From Flavobacterium gyeonganense (GTDB lineage Bacteria; Bacteroidota; Bacteroidia; Flavobacteriales; Flavobacteriaceae), in the NCBI RefSeq assembly GCF_029625295.1, contig NZ_CP121112.1, positions 4,712,001 through 4,776,000 on the forward strand: 64,000 nt of DNA, given 5' to 3'. Of the stretch, positions 63,701 through 64,000 are shown one piece after another. Each line of letters starts with the position of its first letter. Within the stretch, counting starts at the first letter, position 1. The translations under genes were made by a program, and so were the position numbers. The notes beneath the pieces are model-generated. The model was given only the letters and a program-made list of their open reading frames with translations. It searched no databases and was not told the DNA's origin.

Positions 63701-64000
63701 TTTGGAAAAACCTCTTATGCGGGGCGCCTGATTGCCGATGTAACGGGAAATATCTTTATTGAGTGTAAATTGGTTTTCATACGGATCAAATTTATCAAGT
63801 CCGTCTTCAGTACCAATCCACAAAACTCCTGAGCGATCAAAATACAGGGCCGAAACCAAATTATCAACGATGGAAGTATCATCAGACAATATAGAATAAT
63901 ACCATTTATAATCACCTTTCTGAATGTCTTCCAATTGTTTACAAACTAACAATCCGCCAAGCGTTCCTACCCAATATTTACCATCCGGAGCTTTGGCAAC
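60785..64000 (-). CDS. Hybrid two-component system regulator (HTCS), N-terminus outside the window
   Basis: 1071 residues are visible and the frame continues past the window edge, so the N-terminal signal peptide and first propeller blades are missing. Order: beta-propeller repeats of the Reg_prop type (GVLWIGTEDGLDKF, NVWFATETGVVKYN), a Y_Y_Y domain, a membrane helix (PISFLLIFIALFFIFYFI), HisKA with His in FTNISHELRTPLTLILG, HATPase (NLLSNALKFT, DDGIGIP, GSGIGLSLVKSL), a receiver with Asp in VADVMMPVMDG, and an AraC-type helix-turn-helix. Such proteins sense periplasmic oligosaccharides and activate polysaccharide utilisation genes. It probably controls the pectin and uronate genes. Confidence 0.95.
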   Translation of the reverse strand, partial: VAKAPDGKYWVGTLGGLLVCKQLEDIQKGDYKWYYSILSDDTSIVDNLVSALYFDRSGVLWIGTEDGLDKFDPYENQFTLNKDISRYIGNQAPRIRGFSKTYDGKVIVATSHNGLFISNAKGFVPLYNKSIDISSIYSEDGKTFYCGLWDGRLMVYNYTANASQEVNLGFDTSPIFAFGKIGAESLMIGSFGEGAVLLNTKTLQVETSKGKLLPGYQINSIEKDSQNNVWFATETGVVKYNPVSGKLETYKSLSKRENSMTNEDNVSDIMIDKKGKIWASTRFGLCIYDAKKNTFATIKNFKETSGIWITDMLSDANGNLWLNINNNSIAWVKSDLKDINIYHVNSGNRLDVFSSSGFFNFNNSTIFLGGKNGIITFSTQTMKRNNWSPEPVISEFKIQNEEILPEMEINGDIPLSQDLNYAKKVELSYKNRNFSLQFSTPSFANEKLNKFQYMLEGFDKQWITANSNSRTVQYTNLYPGKYIFKIKSSNSDGHWSKEVSYEIRILPPFWLTPISFLLIFIALFFIFYFIRKEIKNRIRLKQELLTEKVNREHDIKLNNEKLRFFTNISHELRTPLTLILGPAKQLLDENTNASDYEKSRYNLIYQNASRLLNLVNQVLDFRKAQSGELKLKVTKTDILSYSKNIFDSFKEMAFNKKIKLNFIAEAEAIEGWIDNDKYDKILYNLLSNALKFTNKYGNVDLFIRLKNNTDEILVIEVIDDGIGIPPKSQEKIFKRFYQASNSKAHNTGSGIGLSLVKSLVAIHKGSISVESALGKGSAFRVEIPIDRVSYETKEVFEYALKNDNLSMLIPEKAAKKTIQNTELKQKILVIEDNTELRKYLVDFLSDYYKVYDAENGEEGLKICRQIKPILCVADVMMPVMDGLEFCKELKNDEFISHIPVVLLTALGENVDKVKGYEIGADGYLVKPFEPTLLKSVIENVIKSRLDLKAKFSGEVESKVSLLTHSPIDEEFMEKITALINDNLSELDLSTEFLCDKLGVSSSKLYRKIKELTDLAPNEFIRTIRLKKSAELLKTKKYNVSEVTNMIGFNDPLYFSRCFKKQFGFPPSKLIN

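Overview
The window is low-GC DNA from a member of the Bacteroidota, most likely Flavobacterium or a close relative. The evidence is a type IX secretion C-terminal sorting domain at the left edge, TAnnTTTG-type -7 boxes, Bacteroidota lipoprotein signals, a hybrid two-component system at the right edge, and intergenic repeats of a kind I recall from Flavobacterium. The genus is an inference; no rRNA is present. I saw no tRNA, rRNA or CRISPR array.

Layout. 0-3.7 kb: end of a T9SS-secreted protein, a lysozyme-like enzyme, a TetR regulator and thioesterase that share an operator motif, and a small hydrophilic protein. 3.7-9.1 kb: a compact seven-gene operon (FAD oxidoreductase, methyltransferase, type III polyketide synthase, FabZ-like dehydratase, ketosynthase, acyl carrier protein, phosphopantetheinyl transferase), probably for an aryl or polyketide lipid of unknown structure. 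9.2-15.7 kb: a Na+/H+ antiporter, then a reverse-strand molybdenum hydroxylase operon (2Fe-2S subunit, cytochrome c, Tat-exported large subunit, XdhC, MobA-like). 16.2-17.9 kb: an ABC-F ATPase. 17.9-20.2 kb: an IS91-like element with its own tyrosine recombinase. 20.2-21.9 kb: a TetR/SDR pair with a 38-bp palindromic operator. 21.9-22.8 kb: decayed small genes.

23.0-26.9 kb: the most striking module, a five-gene operon of KaiC-like ATPase, two KaiB-like proteins, a PAS histidine kinase and a single-domain response regulator. 27-36 kb looks like stress and nucleic-acid maintenance: a SpoU-type methyltransferase, a membrane EEP hydrolase, a helicase, a DUF892 ferritin-like protein, a DnaQ/GIY-YIG fusion, exonuclease III, and several very small hydrophilic proteins, two of which look paralogous.

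36.3-64 kb: a large reverse-strand plant cell-wall (pectin, arabinan, galactan) and uronate utilisation region: LacI regulator, DUF4861, GH43, GH39, GH51, GH28, mannonate dehydratase, SDR reductase, SSS symporter, DUF5009-like acyltransferase, GH2, inositol oxygenase and a hybrid two-component regulator. No SusC/SusD pair is inside the window. It is interrupted by an orphan histidine kinase, a GH130 enzyme and a conserved radical-SAM/DUF4130 pair.

Quality caution: at least eight reading frames are broken by single-base indels, and six of these are one base too short at a homopolymer. I annotate these as single genes and treat sequencing error as the leading explanation.
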